Shown: positions 43,070 through 51,694 of the stretch, piece after piece
How the letters are laid out: each line of letters starts with the position of its first letter
Numbering within the stretch: the stretch's first letter is position 1
Assembly (NCBI GenBank): GCA_963759735.1
Contig: CAVXAF010000012.1
Location: 62,001-126,000, forward strand
Direction of reading: 5' to 3'
DNA from: Hyphomicrobium_A sp963759735
GTDB taxonomy: Bacteria > Pseudomonadota > Alphaproteobacteria > Rhizobiales > Hyphomicrobiaceae
Length of the DNA: 64,000 nucleotides
Position numbers and translations under genes: made by a program
Notes under the pieces: generated by a model
The model's database searches: none
Told to the model about the DNA's origin: nothing
What the model saw: the letters and a program-made list of their open reading frames with translations, nothing else

Positions 43070-44026
43070 TCAGTCATCGCCGAGCAGCTGCGCGGCTCCC
43101 AGGAGGGCCGCGTCGCCGCGCATGACGACGAACGTCGGGATGGCGGCGAGATAGTCGCGAAAGCGTCCCTTGTCCTCGAAACGCGCCCGAAACGGCGATT
43201 GCGCAAAGCGCGAGCCGAGCTTGGGGACGATGCCGCCGGCAATGTAGATGCCGCCGCGCGCGCCCAGCGTCAGCGCCAAGTTGCCAGCGACGGTACCGAG
43301 CATGGCGCAGAACATGTCGACGGCCTTGGCCGCGCACTCATCGTCGGCAGCCGTGCCCGCATCGGATATTTGCGCGGCAGTCAGCCCGGCGGAGAGCCTG
43401 CCGTCCAGTTCGCACAGCGCATTGTAGAGATTGACGAGACCGGGACCTGAGAGCACGCGCTCGGCTGAGACATGATCGAGGCGCTGCCGCAGCAGGCCGA
43501 GCACCGCGCTTTCCTCATCGTCGGCCGGTGCCATCGTCACGTGGCCGCCCTCGCCGGGTACTGGAGCGTAGCGCGCGCCTATCCGCACGACCGAGCTGAC
43601 CCCGAGTCCGGAGCCTGGCCCGATGACACCCACCGGGAATTGGCTGACGGCGGCGCCACCGCCGATCTTGCGCACGTCGGTGTCCACGAGGTGCGGCACG
43701 GCCAGCGCGTTGGCCTCGAAGTCATTGACGACGCGCAGGCGGGTAGCGCCAAGCTGTACGCCAAGCTCGGCGATCGAGAACGTCCACGGGTTGTTGGTGA
43801 AGGCGACGCGGTCGCCCTGCGGGGATGTGGCGACGGCCAGCACGGCGCGCGATGGCGGGGCAGACTGCGCAGCGGCGAGGTAAGCGGCGATGGCGGCGCC
43901 GATGGTCGGGTAATCCTCACACAGGAGATTGGCGTAACCGGTCAGCGCGCCGTCAGGCGCCACGAGCGCGAAGCGAGCGTTGGTGGCGCCGATGTCGCCA
44001 ACCAGTCCGAAGTGCTGTGTGCCCAT
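43070..44026 (-). CDS. glk: Glucokinase
   Basis: ATP-dependent glucose kinase of the ROK-distinct Glk family (COG0837), 318 aa from ATG 44026. The phosphate-1 motif LVGDIGATNARFALV is at residues 6-20. RLRVVNDFEANALAVPHLV contains the catalytic Asp, and GPGSGLGVSS, PGEGGHVTMAP and IYIAGGIVPKL follow in order. ATG 44026 has AGGAG about nine bases upstream; starts at 44056 or 44080 would add 10-18 unlikely residues. It converges on the NadE-type gene with a 5-base gap, and a perfect 15-bp hairpin lies upstream. Confidence 0.93.
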   Translation of the reverse strand: MGTQHFGLVGDIGATNARFALVAPDGALTGYANLLCEDYPTIGAAIAAYLAAAQSAPPSRAVLAVATSPQGDRVAFTNNPWTFSIAELGVQLGATRLRVVNDFEANALAVPHLVDTDVRKIGGGAAVSQFPVGVIGPGSGLGVSSVVRIGARYAPVPGEGGHVTMAPADDEESAVLGLLRQRLDHVSAERVLSGPGLVNLYNALCELDGRLSAGLTAAQISDAGTAADDECAAKAVDMFCAMLGTVAGNLALTLGARGGIYIAGGIVPKLGSRFAQSPFRARFEDKGRFRDYLAAIPTFVVMRGDAALLGAAQLLGDD

Positions 44027-44124
44027 GCCGACGTTTTCTCCTGGCGGAACCGGCATAAAGCGATCGTGGCCTCCGGACAAGGCGGGTCACGTTGATTGGG
44101 AGCGATCGGGCGGCCCTGTAACGC

Positions 44125-44157
44125 AGAGCACCGCGGCAGGAGCTGCCGCGGTGCTCT
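44125..44157. terminator. Perfect 15-bp hairpin between molybdoenzyme gene and glk
   Basis: AGAGCACCGCGGCAG (44125-44139) and CTGCCGCGGTGCTCT (44143-44157) form a 15-bp perfect stem with a GAG loop, 28 bases after the molybdopterin oxidoreductase stop. There is no T-run on either side, so it is a strong hairpin of terminator position rather than a classical terminator. Confidence 0.6.
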
Positions 44158-44184
44158 CGAAAGTCAGCCTACCGAAAGCGCGCG

Positions 44185-46332
44185 TCAGTTGACGCGGGTG
44201 ACCTCGACAAGATTGTCGGAAAACGTCGGCGCGCGGCCAAGGCCGGACCACGCATCCGACGAGATCGAGTTCACCGATCCGTCCGAGCGGTTGAGCGAGC
44301 GCCAGTAGCCGAGCGTCGCGACGACGATGCCGGGGTTTACGTCGTCGGTGATGCGGGCGACGCCCTCGAAATCGCCGCGCGCGTTACGCACGCGCACGGG
44401 ATCGCCTTCGCGGATGTTGCGCGTGGCGGCGTCCGCCGGCGAGATCATCACGAACTGCTCGCCCTGGATCCTGATCTTGTGCGGCTCGTTGGCGTAGCAC
44501 GAGTTGAGGAAGGCGTGGCTCTTCGGCGAGATGATGTTGAGAGGATAAAGCTTGGCGAGATCGGGGTTGGTCTCCGGAGACTCGCGCACCGGCACATAAC
44601 CCGGCAGGGGATCGACGGGTGTGCCGTCCTGCTCGCCTTCGTACATGGCACGGAACGGCCCGGCGACGAAGTTCTTGGCATCGTTGAGCAGCAACTCCAC
44701 CTTGCCGGACGGCGTCGGGAACTTGCCGTCGGCATGCGGGGTACGCGTGTCCGCCGAGCCGACGTCGATTTTGAAGTATCCGTGCTGCTTGAAGTAATCC
44801 ATGTCGACGCCGGCCATCTTGGGATCGTCCCAGTTGATGTAGGCAGCGCACAGTTCGCTGTCTGTCATTTGGAAGACCGGATCGTCGAAGCCCATCTCGG
44901 TGGCCAGCATCCGCCACATGTCGCTGGTCGGTTTGCACTCGCCCGGTGGGTCGATCGCCTTCTCGTTGTACGTGAAGTAGAAGTGACCCCACGACCACAT
45001 CATGTCTTCCGCTTCCCCGGCCATGGCAGAGGGAAGAATAAGGTCGGCGTATTTCGCCGTATCGGTGATGAAGTGCTCTGCGACGACCGTGAACAGGTCC
45101 TCGCGCTTCAGGCCCTCGACGATCTTGTTGGTCTCGGGCGATTGACTGACTGGATTGGTGCAGAACACGAACAGGCTCTTGATCGGCGGATCGAGCTTCA
45201 TTTCGCCGTTAAGTGCCTGGCCGAGCCGCAGATTGTTGACGACACGCGTGCCGGGCTTGATCCAGTCGGGCCGCGCGGCCTTCACCCAATCGACCGGGAA
45301 ATCCCACAGCGGCAGCTGCAGCATGCCGCCGCCGACGTGGCGCCAGGAACCCGCGACCGCCGGAATGGCGTAGACGGCACGGGCCGCCTGCGCGCCCCCG
45401 GCCGAGCGCTCGATGGCGACGCCGATGCGGATGGCGGAGGGCTGCGAGGTTGCGAATTCGAGGGCGAACTTGGCGATGTCGGCGGCCTTAACGCCGGTGA
45501 CCTTCTCGACGTAGTCGAGCGGGAACTCGGCAGCGCGCGCCTTCAGTTCCGGCCAGCCGTACGTGTGGTTGCTGACGTAGTCTTCATCGACCACGCCTTG
45601 CGCGACCATCGAATTGATGATGCCGAGAGCCAGGGCGCCATCGGTGCCGGGCTTGGGGCAGATGTGCCAGTCGCCGGCCTTAGCGGTGCGCGAAGCGTAT
45701 GAGTCGATGACGACGACCTTGGCGCCGCGCTTTTGTGCTTCGAGCACGAACGGCCAGTGGTGCAGGTTGGTCGAGATCGAATTGCACGCCCAGATGACGA
45801 TGTACTTGCAGTGCACGAAGCTCTCGGGGTCGACGCCGCCCGTGGGCCCGTGCGTCATGAGCCAGGCGGTCGAGGAGCCGGAGGTGCAGTACGTCTTCTC
45901 GTTGACCGTCGAGCCGAGGCGATTGAAGAACGGATCACCCGAGTTGATGCCCTGCACGAGGCCCATGTTGCCGAGATAGCTTTGCGGCATGATGGCCTGC
46001 GAGCCGTACTCGGAGATGATATCGCGCCAGCGGCGGCCGATCTCGGAGATCGCCTCTTCCCAGGTGATGCGCTCGAAGTTGTTGCCTCCGTTGGGACCGG
46101 TGCCCTTGGGGCCGACGCGGCGCAGCGGATACATCAACCGGTCCGGGTTGGCGTGATGGTCGTGGAAGTCCTTGAGCTTCACGCACAGGGTGCCGCGCGT
46201 GATCGGGTGCTCCTTGTTGCCTTTCACATTGACGAGCTTGCCTTCGTCCACCTCGTAGACCATTGCGCACGTGTCAGGACAGTCATGCGGACATGCTCCG
46301 AAAAAGGTGCTGCGCTTGGCTTGCTCGTTCAT
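44185..46332 (-). CDS. Molybdopterin-dependent oxidoreductase (DMSO reductase family)
   Basis: A 715-aa Mo/W-bisMGD enzyme. The N-terminal 4Fe-4S site is CPHDCPDTCAMVYEV plus GTLCVKL, then pterin-binding domains (QSYLGNMGLVQGINSGDPFF, YIVIWACNSISTNLHHW, VVVIDSYASRTAKAGD, HVGGGMLQLPL). The C-terminal dinucleotide-binding domain starts at about residue 590 (LNIISPKSHAFLNSCYANEP). No twin-arginine signal is seen, so it is probably cytoplasmic. No electron-transfer subunit or chaperone is adjacent, and the substrate is unknown (the CPHDCPDTC group is sometimes annotated as formate dehydrogenase- or thiosulfate reductase-like). ATG 46332 has GGGAGG six bases upstream; the frame extends to 46386 without support. 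Confidence 0.9.
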   Translation of the reverse strand: MNEQAKRSTFFGACPHDCPDTCAMVYEVDEGKLVNVKGNKEHPITRGTLCVKLKDFHDHHANPDRLMYPLRRVGPKGTGPNGGNNFERITWEEAISEIGRRWRDIISEYGSQAIMPQSYLGNMGLVQGINSGDPFFNRLGSTVNEKTYCTSGSSTAWLMTHGPTGGVDPESFVHCKYIVIWACNSISTNLHHWPFVLEAQKRGAKVVVIDSYASRTAKAGDWHICPKPGTDGALALGIINSMVAQGVVDEDYVSNHTYGWPELKARAAEFPLDYVEKVTGVKAADIAKFALEFATSQPSAIRIGVAIERSAGGAQAARAVYAIPAVAGSWRHVGGGMLQLPLWDFPVDWVKAARPDWIKPGTRVVNNLRLGQALNGEMKLDPPIKSLFVFCTNPVSQSPETNKIVEGLKREDLFTVVAEHFITDTAKYADLILPSAMAGEAEDMMWSWGHFYFTYNEKAIDPPGECKPTSDMWRMLATEMGFDDPVFQMTDSELCAAYINWDDPKMAGVDMDYFKQHGYFKIDVGSADTRTPHADGKFPTPSGKVELLLNDAKNFVAGPFRAMYEGEQDGTPVDPLPGYVPVRESPETNPDLAKLYPLNIISPKSHAFLNSCYANEPHKIRIQGEQFVMISPADAATRNIREGDPVRVRNARGDFEGVARITDDVNPGIVVATLGYWRSLNRSDGSVNSISSDAWSGLGRAPTFSDNLVEVTRVN

Positions 46333-46443
46333 TGGGTGTCCTCCCGGGAAGGTTGCCTGGCGCCGGAGCTTCTCGATGGGCCCCATAGTGCGGTCGGTGC
46401 GGCAGTCTGACCCAGGTCAGTGTGGTGCGCAAGCCGAGTCAGC

Positions 46444-47520
46444 CTACGGAGTGTGCGGCTCCGGGAGAGCGACCACGTCGTCGTAGGCGTGCACGAGGCC
46501 GTGGCGATCCTCGATTGCGTGGGCGGCGCCCATCTGCCGCAGATAGTCGGGTCCGACCGGCACCTTGCCGTGAGCGCCCGGGATGTCGAGGACGTAGGTC
46601 GGCAGCGCGAGACCGGAAAGCCGCGCACGCAAGGCGCGCATCAGCGCCTGCCCCTCGGCGATGGTCGTGCGCAGATGCGCGGTGCCGGGCGCCAGGTCGC
46701 CATGGTGCAGATAGTAGGGCTTCACGCGCATCTCGACGAAGCGGCGCATCAGTGCCTCGAGTGTCGCCACATCGTCGTTGACGCCGCGCAGCAGCACGCT
46801 CTGGCTGACCATGGCGATGCCGGCATCGATCAGCCGCCGGCAAGCCGCTTGCGCGGCGTCGGTCAGCTCGCGCGGGTGGTTGGCATGCAGTGCGACGTAC
46901 ACCGTCTTGGTCGAGGAGCTGAGCGCCTCGATGAGAGAGGTGGTGACGCGCTCCGGGGAGACCGCCGGCACGCGCGTGTGCCAGCGCAGAATTTTGACGT
47001 GCGCGATGGCATCGAGCGCTGCCGTTACCTCAGCAATGCGCCGCGGCGACAGGACGAGCGGATCGCCGCCTGTGACGATCACCTCCCAGATTTCCGGGTG
47101 GGCGCGCACATAGGCCAGCGCCACGTTGAGTTCAGCTTCGTTGAGGGCGGCGCCTTTGCCGGGCCCGACCATCTCGCGGCGGAAGCAGAAGCGGCAATAG
47201 ACGGGACAGACCCCGACGATTTTCAGCAGAACGCGGTCCGGATAGCGGTGCACGATGCCTGGCACAGGGCTTTTGAGGCCGTCACCGATCGGGTCGGCGT
47301 CCTCATGCGGGTGCACGTCGAGTTCGCGCGCATCGGGCACGAACTGGCGCGCGATCGGGTCGTCAGGATCGGAAGGGTCGATCAGCTCCGCCATCGCCGG
47401 GGTTATCGCCACGGCATAGCGGGCGCCGACATCCTTGATCGCCTCCGCGCGCGGTTCGGAGATGAGCCCGGCGTCGGCGAGATCATCGACTGACGTCAGT
47501 GTCCTGCGAAATGCGGTCAT
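46444..47520 (-). CDS. epmB: EF-P beta-lysylation radical SAM protein EpmB (lysine 2,3-aminomutase family)
   Basis: Radical SAM aminomutase that makes (R)-beta-lysine for EF-P modification. The cluster motif CPVYCRFCFRR has Cys 105, 109 and 112. The PLP Lys region is replaced by the family's C-terminal LDIPGAHGKVPVGPDYL, and EVIVTGGDPLVLSPRR and HYLHHGDLAPGTAHLR-like segments (YYLHHGDLAPGTAH) match KamA/EpmB. At 358 aa it is close to EpmB (342) and shorter than fermentative KamA, and efp and epmA lie 2-4 kb away. ATG 47520 is preferred over GTG 47544. The EpmB call rests mostly on context. Confidence 0.88.
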   Translation of the reverse strand: MTAFRRTLTSVDDLADAGLISEPRAEAIKDVGARYAVAITPAMAELIDPSDPDDPIARQFVPDARELDVHPHEDADPIGDGLKSPVPGIVHRYPDRVLLKIVGVCPVYCRFCFRREMVGPGKGAALNEAELNVALAYVRAHPEIWEVIVTGGDPLVLSPRRIAEVTAALDAIAHVKILRWHTRVPAVSPERVTTSLIEALSSSTKTVYVALHANHPRELTDAAQAACRRLIDAGIAMVSQSVLLRGVNDDVATLEALMRRFVEMRVKPYYLHHGDLAPGTAHLRTTIAEGQALMRALRARLSGLALPTYVLDIPGAHGKVPVGPDYLRQMGAAHAIEDRHGLVHAYDDVVALPEPHTP

Positions 47521-47729
47521 GGCACGTCCCACAGCATTAAACACCGGGCAGCGAGCGCGGTGCGGAGCTTAGCGTGCCGCCCATACCACAGTAGGGAAAC
47601 TTCGCCGCCGGCCTTGTTGATAGCGGGGACACACTGGGACAACTCGACCACACCCGCGTCCGTTTCGCGTACGGATGACGCCATTCAGTGCATGCGTCCC
47701 TTCAGTCCGTGGATTACGAGGAGGCGTTT

Positions 47730-48494
47730 ATGCGTCGTCATTGTATCGCTGTGCTTGTCGCGTGCATGTCTATCGCCGGAGCAGCCGGGCAGGCGCTGAG
47801 CGACGGCGCTCCCTACGAATACTCCCCTTCCACCTACACGCCGACGCCAGCGGGCTGGGGCGGTTTTTACATCGGCGCCCATCTGGGCGGCACCTGGGGC
47901 AGCTCGACGGCGAACGGCCAGACGGGCGTCACACTCGATGATTCATGGAGCTATTCGCCCAGCGGTCTCGTGATCGGCGGCACGCTCGGCTACAACTGGC
48001 AGCTCGGGCCGATGATCTACGGCATCGAAGGCGACCTGGGAAATCTTGGTCTCGGCGGCAGCGGCGGTTACTACGTGCCGCTCGGCTATGACGCCTCGAC
48101 GACGACCGACGCCGACTTCTACATGACTTTGCGCGGTCGCCTCGGCGTGCTGATGAACGGCTGGATGCTGTACGTCACCGGCGGCTATCTCGGCGCCGAC
48201 ACGTCGATTTCGCTGCTTGAGGCGTGCGATACCCTGTTTTGCGCGACGCCGGTGGTCAGCGCATCAAGCTCGGGTTTCCGCAACGGCTGGACGCTCGGCG
48301 GCGGCTTTGAAGCAGCGATCGAGGGTGCTTGGACCGCCAAGGTGGAATACCTCTACTACGACCTCGGTTCGGTGAGCCTGACGACGCCGCCGGGCGGCGT
48401 CACCGGTCCCAACACTTGGAACATCGAGACCGACGGCAGCCTCGTGCGTGCCGGCATCAACTATCGGTTCAACAGCTTCAAGTTCGGCCAGTAG
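47730..48494 (+). CDS. Outer-membrane beta-barrel protein (Omp25/31 family)
   Basis: A 254-aa protein with a signal peptide (MRRHCIAVLVACMSIAGAAG, cleavage near GQA/LSD). An eight-stranded barrel pattern begins with WGGFYIGAHLGGTWGSS and IGGTLGYNWQLGPMIYGIEG and ends VRAGINYRFNSF. This is the Omp25/31 or porin-family layout of alphaproteobacteria. A Cys pair (EACDTLFCATP) sits in a loop. ATG 47730 has GAGGAGG five bases upstream. It is monocistronic and followed by an 11-bp inverted repeat. The role is probably structural. Confidence 0.88.
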   Translation: MRRHCIAVLVACMSIAGAAGQALSDGAPYEYSPSTYTPTPAGWGGFYIGAHLGGTWGSSTANGQTGVTLDDSWSYSPSGLVIGGTLGYNWQLGPMIYGIEGDLGNLGLGGSGGYYVPLGYDASTTTDADFYMTLRGRLGVLMNGWMLYVTGGYLGADTSISLLEACDTLFCATPVVSASSSGFRNGWTLGGGFEAAIEGAWTAKVEYLYYDLGSVSLTTPPGGVTGPNTWNIETDGSLVRAGINYRFNSFKFGQ

Positions 48495-48527
48495 TGGCTG
48501 GGCGAATGTCGGGGCTGGGAGTGCCTG

Positions 48528-48560
48528 CTCCATGGCGGTTTGGTCTCCGCCGCCATGGAG
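48528..48560. terminator. Probable bidirectional terminator
   Basis: CTCCATGGCGG (48528-48538) and CCGCCATGGAG (48550-48560) form an 11-bp perfect stem with an 11-base loop. It lies between the convergent Omp25-like and SDR genes. No T-run is present. Confidence 0.5.
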
Positions 48561-48585
48561 CTTGGCGTTCTAACGGCTTGGCGGA

Positions 48586-49335
48586 CTAGCGCAGGCCGCC
48601 TGAGACGGCGAGGCGCTCGCCGGTGACCCAGGCGGAATCATCGGAAGCCAGGAACACAGCGACCTTGCCGATGTCATTTGGTTGACCGTAGCGGCGCAAC
48701 GGTGTCTGGGCGACGATTTGCTTTACGAAATCGCCACCGATGACGCCCAGCGTTTGCACGCCTTCCGTCTCGACAAGACCTGGATTGAGGGAGTTGACGC
48801 GGATGTTGCGCGGGCCGAGCTCGTGCGCGAGCACGAGGCTCAGCGTATCGAGCGCGCCTTTGGTGCTCGAGTAGACAGCGGCGGTCGGTGTGGGACTGAA
48901 CGCGGCGACCGAACTCACGTTGATGATGGAAGCCCCCTCGGCGGAAAAGTACTTCAGCGCCTCTTTGATTGTCAGCAGCGGGCCGAGAACGTTGATGTCG
49001 AAATGCCAGCGGTAGTCCGCCTCGGTGACGTCCTCTATGGGCGCCCATTTATAGACGCCGGCATTGTTGACGAGGATGTCGAGCCGGCCGAACGCCTTCT
49101 GTGTGGCAGCGAAGAGCGCCTTCACGTCGGCTTCCTTGGCAACGTTGCCGCCGACCGCCACCGCCTTGCCGCCGCCGGCGGTGATTTCGGACACGACCTT
49201 GTCGGCGCCCTCGCGGCTCGAGGCATAATTCACCACCACGGAAGCTCCTTCCGCGGCCAGCGCCTTGGCGATGCCGGCGCCAATGCCTTTGGAGGCGCCC
49301 GTGACGACGGCGACCTTGCCACTAAGCTTTCCCAT
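48586..49335 (-). CDS. Short-chain dehydrogenase/reductase (SDR, classical)
   Basis: A 249-aa classical SDR. Cofactor motif AVVTGASKGIGAGIAKALAA (residues 8-27), DILVNNAGVYKW, INVSSVAAFSPTPTAAVYSS with the catalytic Ser and Tyr-x3-Lys (YSSTK), and LNPGLVETEG. Substrate unknown; the sequence resembles FabG/glucose dehydrogenase-like SDRs. ATG 49335 has AGGAGA eight bases upstream. Directly upstream lies an 18-20 bp perfect palindrome, then an ArsR-family gene in the same orientation, suggesting repression by that regulator. Confidence 0.92.
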   Translation of the reverse strand: MGKLSGKVAVVTGASKGIGAGIAKALAAEGASVVVNYASSREGADKVVSEITAGGGKAVAVGGNVAKEADVKALFAATQKAFGRLDILVNNAGVYKWAPIEDVTEADYRWHFDINVLGPLLTIKEALKYFSAEGASIINVSSVAAFSPTPTAAVYSSTKGALDTLSLVLAHELGPRNIRVNSLNPGLVETEGVQTLGVIGGDFVKQIVAQTPLRRYGQPNDIGKVAVFLASDDSAWVTGERLAVSGGLR

Positions 49336-49357
49336 GACCCGTCTCCTATGATCCAAT

Positions 49358-49377
49358 AGTTAGACGTTCGTCTAACT
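49358..49377. promoter_or_regulatory. Palindromic operator upstream of SDR gene
   Basis: AGTTAGACG (49358-49366) and CGTCTAACT (49369-49377) are perfect 9-bp arms around TT, 23 bases upstream of the SDR start. A related half-site (GTCGATCTAAGT) follows at about 49384-49395. The likely binder is the adjacent ArsR-family regulator or an unlinked TetR-type protein. Confidence 0.65.
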
Positions 49378-49447
49378 TCGACGTCGATCTAAGTATTAGG
49401 ATGGAGGGGATCAAGGCCAACGAGGGGTGCGACGCAATCGCCGCCGG

Positions 49448-49741
49448 TCAGATGTCGGCGAGGCGCGACAGATAGGCCCGCAAAGTCGGGCGGTTCACCG
49501 TCATGCTCATGCACTTGCCGGTGCGTGTCACCTCGATGAGGCCCGCGGTTTCCAGCTCTTTGAGATGGTGCGAGAGCGTGGCGGCGCTGACCTCGTGCTT
49601 GTCAGCCAAGGCGACGCAAGGAAGCGCTTCTCCGGCAGCGCCTATCTGCTCGAGGATCTGGTAGCGGCGCGGCTCGGCCAGCGCCCGCGCGATAAGCGCA
49701 AACTGCGTGTCCGAAAGCTGCATCTCGCGATTGGCGGCCAT
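49448..49741 (-). CDS. ArsR-family winged-helix transcriptional regulator
   Basis: A 97-aa single-domain regulator. The winged helix contains LAEPRRYQILEQIG, the recognition helix VSAATLSHHLKELETAGLIE and the wing VTRTGKCMSMTVNRPTLRAY. The metal-binding ELCVCD motif of ArsR/SmtB is absent, so it probably senses something other than arsenite-type metals (one Cys in ALPCVALAD, another in GKCMSM). ATG 49741 or 49723 are both possible; neither has a clear ribosome binding site. It is transcribed towards the SDR gene 110 bases downstream, with the palindrome in between. Confidence 0.9.
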   Translation of the reverse strand: MAANREMQLSDTQFALIARALAEPRRYQILEQIGAAGEALPCVALADKHEVSAATLSHHLKELETAGLIEVTRTGKCMSMTVNRPTLRAYLSRLADI

Positions 49742-49799
49742 GCGGGGAATATGGCGCTTTAGCCGGCGAAGTCCAGATCGGTGCCAGGCATCGGACTGT

Positions 49800-50834
49800 T
49801 CACGTGTCGCGCGCGAGCGGTGTCCAAAGCACCTGCTCGAGGCGCGTTGCCCCGGTCGCCAGCATGACGAGACGGTCGAATCCGAGCGCGCATCCAGAGG
49901 CCGGGGGCATGTGCGCCAGCGCGGCGATGAAATCGTCATCGATCGGGTAGCGCTCGCCGTAGCGCTGCTGCTTGGTGTCCATCTCGCTTTCCAGGCGGCG
50001 CCGCTGCAACTCCGGGTCGGTGAGTTCGCCGAAGCCGTTGGCAAGTTCAACGCCGCAGCAATAGAGTTCGAACCGCTCGGCGACCCGGGGGTCATCCCGG
50101 CTGGGTCGCGCCAGAGGCGCCTCGCTGGCCGGGTACTGCGTGAGAAATGTCGCGCGACCATTGCCGAGCTTGGGCTCGATGAGGGCGGTCAGCAGCTTGG
50201 CGAAGATGTCGGCCCACGTGTCATCGTCGCGCGGCGGCACGCCGGCGCGCTCGGCCGCCGCGGCGAGGGCGGGAGCGTCGTCCAAGGTGGCGAGCAGATC
50301 GATGCCGGCGTAGCGGGCGAAGGCGTCGTGGACCGAAAGGCGCTCGGGAGCCGCGCGCGGATTGCAAGTCACGCCGCGCCAGGAAACGAAGCGATTGTCG
50401 GCGACCTCCGCGGCGAGTTTCAACAGCGCCGCGCAGTCGTCCATCACCGCCTCGTAAGGCGCTTCAGCGCGATACCACTCGAGCATGGTGAACTCGGAGG
50501 CGTGCAGGGCGCCGCGCTCACGGTTGCGGAACACGGGTGCGAACGTGAAGATGGCGCGCTCGCCGGCCGCGAGGAGCTTCTTGCAGGCGATCTCCGGGGA
50601 AGTGTGCAGGTAGAGCGGGCGCCGCGACAGGTCGGGCGCGATCTCCTCGGTGCGGAAGGCATGCAGGTGCGCCTCGTTGCCGGGCGAGACTTGCAGGCAG
50701 GCCGCTTCGACCTCGATGAAGCCTTGCGCCTCGAACCAAGTGCGGATGGCCGACTTGATGCGCCCGCGGGTCAGGAGCAGCGGGCGCCGGTCGGCGTGCA
50801 CCTCGGGATCCCACCAGGGTCGGTCTTGGCTCAT
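49800..50834 (-). CDS. epmA: EF-P--(R)-beta-lysine ligase EpmA
   Basis: Class II lysyl-tRNA synthetase-like enzyme (GenX/PoxA/YjeA) that attaches (R)-beta-lysine to EF-P Lys34. It has only the catalytic domain, without a tRNA-binding N-terminus (344 aa). Motif 2 is VFRNRERGALHASEFTMLEW, motif 3 GCALGFDRLVMLATG, and FELYCCGVELANGFGELTDP is a family signature. ATG 50834 gives the standard length; the frame extends to 50975 but there overlaps the efp promoter region. It is divergent from efp, and EpmB is 2.3 kb away on the same strand, so the full modification set is present. Confidence 0.93.
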   Translation of the reverse strand: MSQDRPWWDPEVHADRRPLLLTRGRIKSAIRTWFEAQGFIEVEAACLQVSPGNEAHLHAFRTEEIAPDLSRRPLYLHTSPEIACKKLLAAGERAIFTFAPVFRNRERGALHASEFTMLEWYRAEAPYEAVMDDCAALLKLAAEVADNRFVSWRGVTCNPRAAPERLSVHDAFARYAGIDLLATLDDAPALAAAAERAGVPPRDDDTWADIFAKLLTALIEPKLGNGRATFLTQYPASEAPLARPSRDDPRVAERFELYCCGVELANGFGELTDPELQRRRLESEMDTKQQRYGERYPIDDDFIAALAHMPPASGCALGFDRLVMLATGATRLEQVLWTPLARDT

Positions 50835-51011
50835 GCGACTCTCTAGAGCAAGTACCGCCCGCCGCGGCAAGCCCCGGGGACGGGCGAGAGGGCAACCAAC
50901 GCCCCAGCTTGGACTTTGCGACTGGAAAGGGTATGAGAGCGCCCAAGCTTCCCTCTCGGCCGTTAGCGAGCGCAATCAGTGCCGGCGCCGGCCACGATAA
51001 TGGAGAACTAC

Positions 51012-51581
51012 GTGGCTAAGGTGATCGCCTCTTCGATCCGCAAGGGCAATGTGCTTGACCTCGACGGCAAGCTCGCGGTCGTCATCCACGCCGAGAACAT
51101 TCACCCCGGCAAGGGCACGCCCGTGACGCACCTTGAGATGCGCCGCATCGCCGACGGTGTGAAGGTGACGGAGCGCTACCGCACCACCGACCAGGTGGAG
51201 CGCGCCTACCTCGATGAGAAGGACTACAACTATCTCTTCGAAGACGACCACGGCTACACGTTCATGCATCCCGAGACGTTCGATCAGATCATCGTGTCGA
51301 AGGACGTCGTCGGCGATCAGGCGCAGTGGCTGCAGGAAGGCATGACCTGCTCGGTGTCGCTGCACGAAAGCGTGCCGATCGCCATCGAACTGCCGGCGCG
51401 CGTCACGCTGGAGATCGTCGAGGCCGATCCGGTGGTGAAGGGGCAGACGGCGTCGTCGTCCTACAAGCCGGCCAAGCTGGCCAACGGCGCCCGCATCATG
51501 GTGCCCCCGCACATCGGCACCGGCACCCGCGTCGTCATTATGACGGTCGACGGCAGCTACGTAGAGCGCGCCAAGGACTGA
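51012..51581 (+). CDS. efp: Elongation factor P
   Basis: Ribosome-binding factor that relieves stalling at polyproline stretches. The 189-aa protein has the three-domain length and motifs (VIASSIRKGNVL, AENIHPGKGTPVTHLEMRRI, VTLEIVEADPVVKGQTASSS). I chose GTG 51012, with GGAG six bases upstream; this places the modified lysine at position 34 (HPGKGTP), exactly as in E. coli EF-P, whereas ATG 51000 would shift it to 38. The Lys and the nearby EpmA and EpmB genes indicate beta-lysylation. Confidence 0.96.
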   Translation: MAKVIASSIRKGNVLDLDGKLAVVIHAENIHPGKGTPVTHLEMRRIADGVKVTERYRTTDQVERAYLDEKDYNYLFEDDHGYTFMHPETFDQIIVSKDVVGDQAQWLQEGMTCSVSLHESVPIAIELPARVTLEIVEADPVVKGQTASSSYKPAKLANGARIMVPPHIGTGTRVVIMTVDGSYVERAKD

Positions 51582-51694
51582 GGCGCGTGCTTCGGTTCGG
51601 GTCTTCCGGCTTCACCATCTGGCGCTAGGCCCGGCAAGCGCCGCGCAGCAATGCCGCAACATCCTGGGCCTGTGCCTCGGCGTCGCGCCAAGGA

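Noticed and set aside
44479..45702. Plus-strand 407-codon frame antisense to the molybdoenzyme gene
   Set aside because: His- and Arg-rich translation typical of a shadow reading; no start context.
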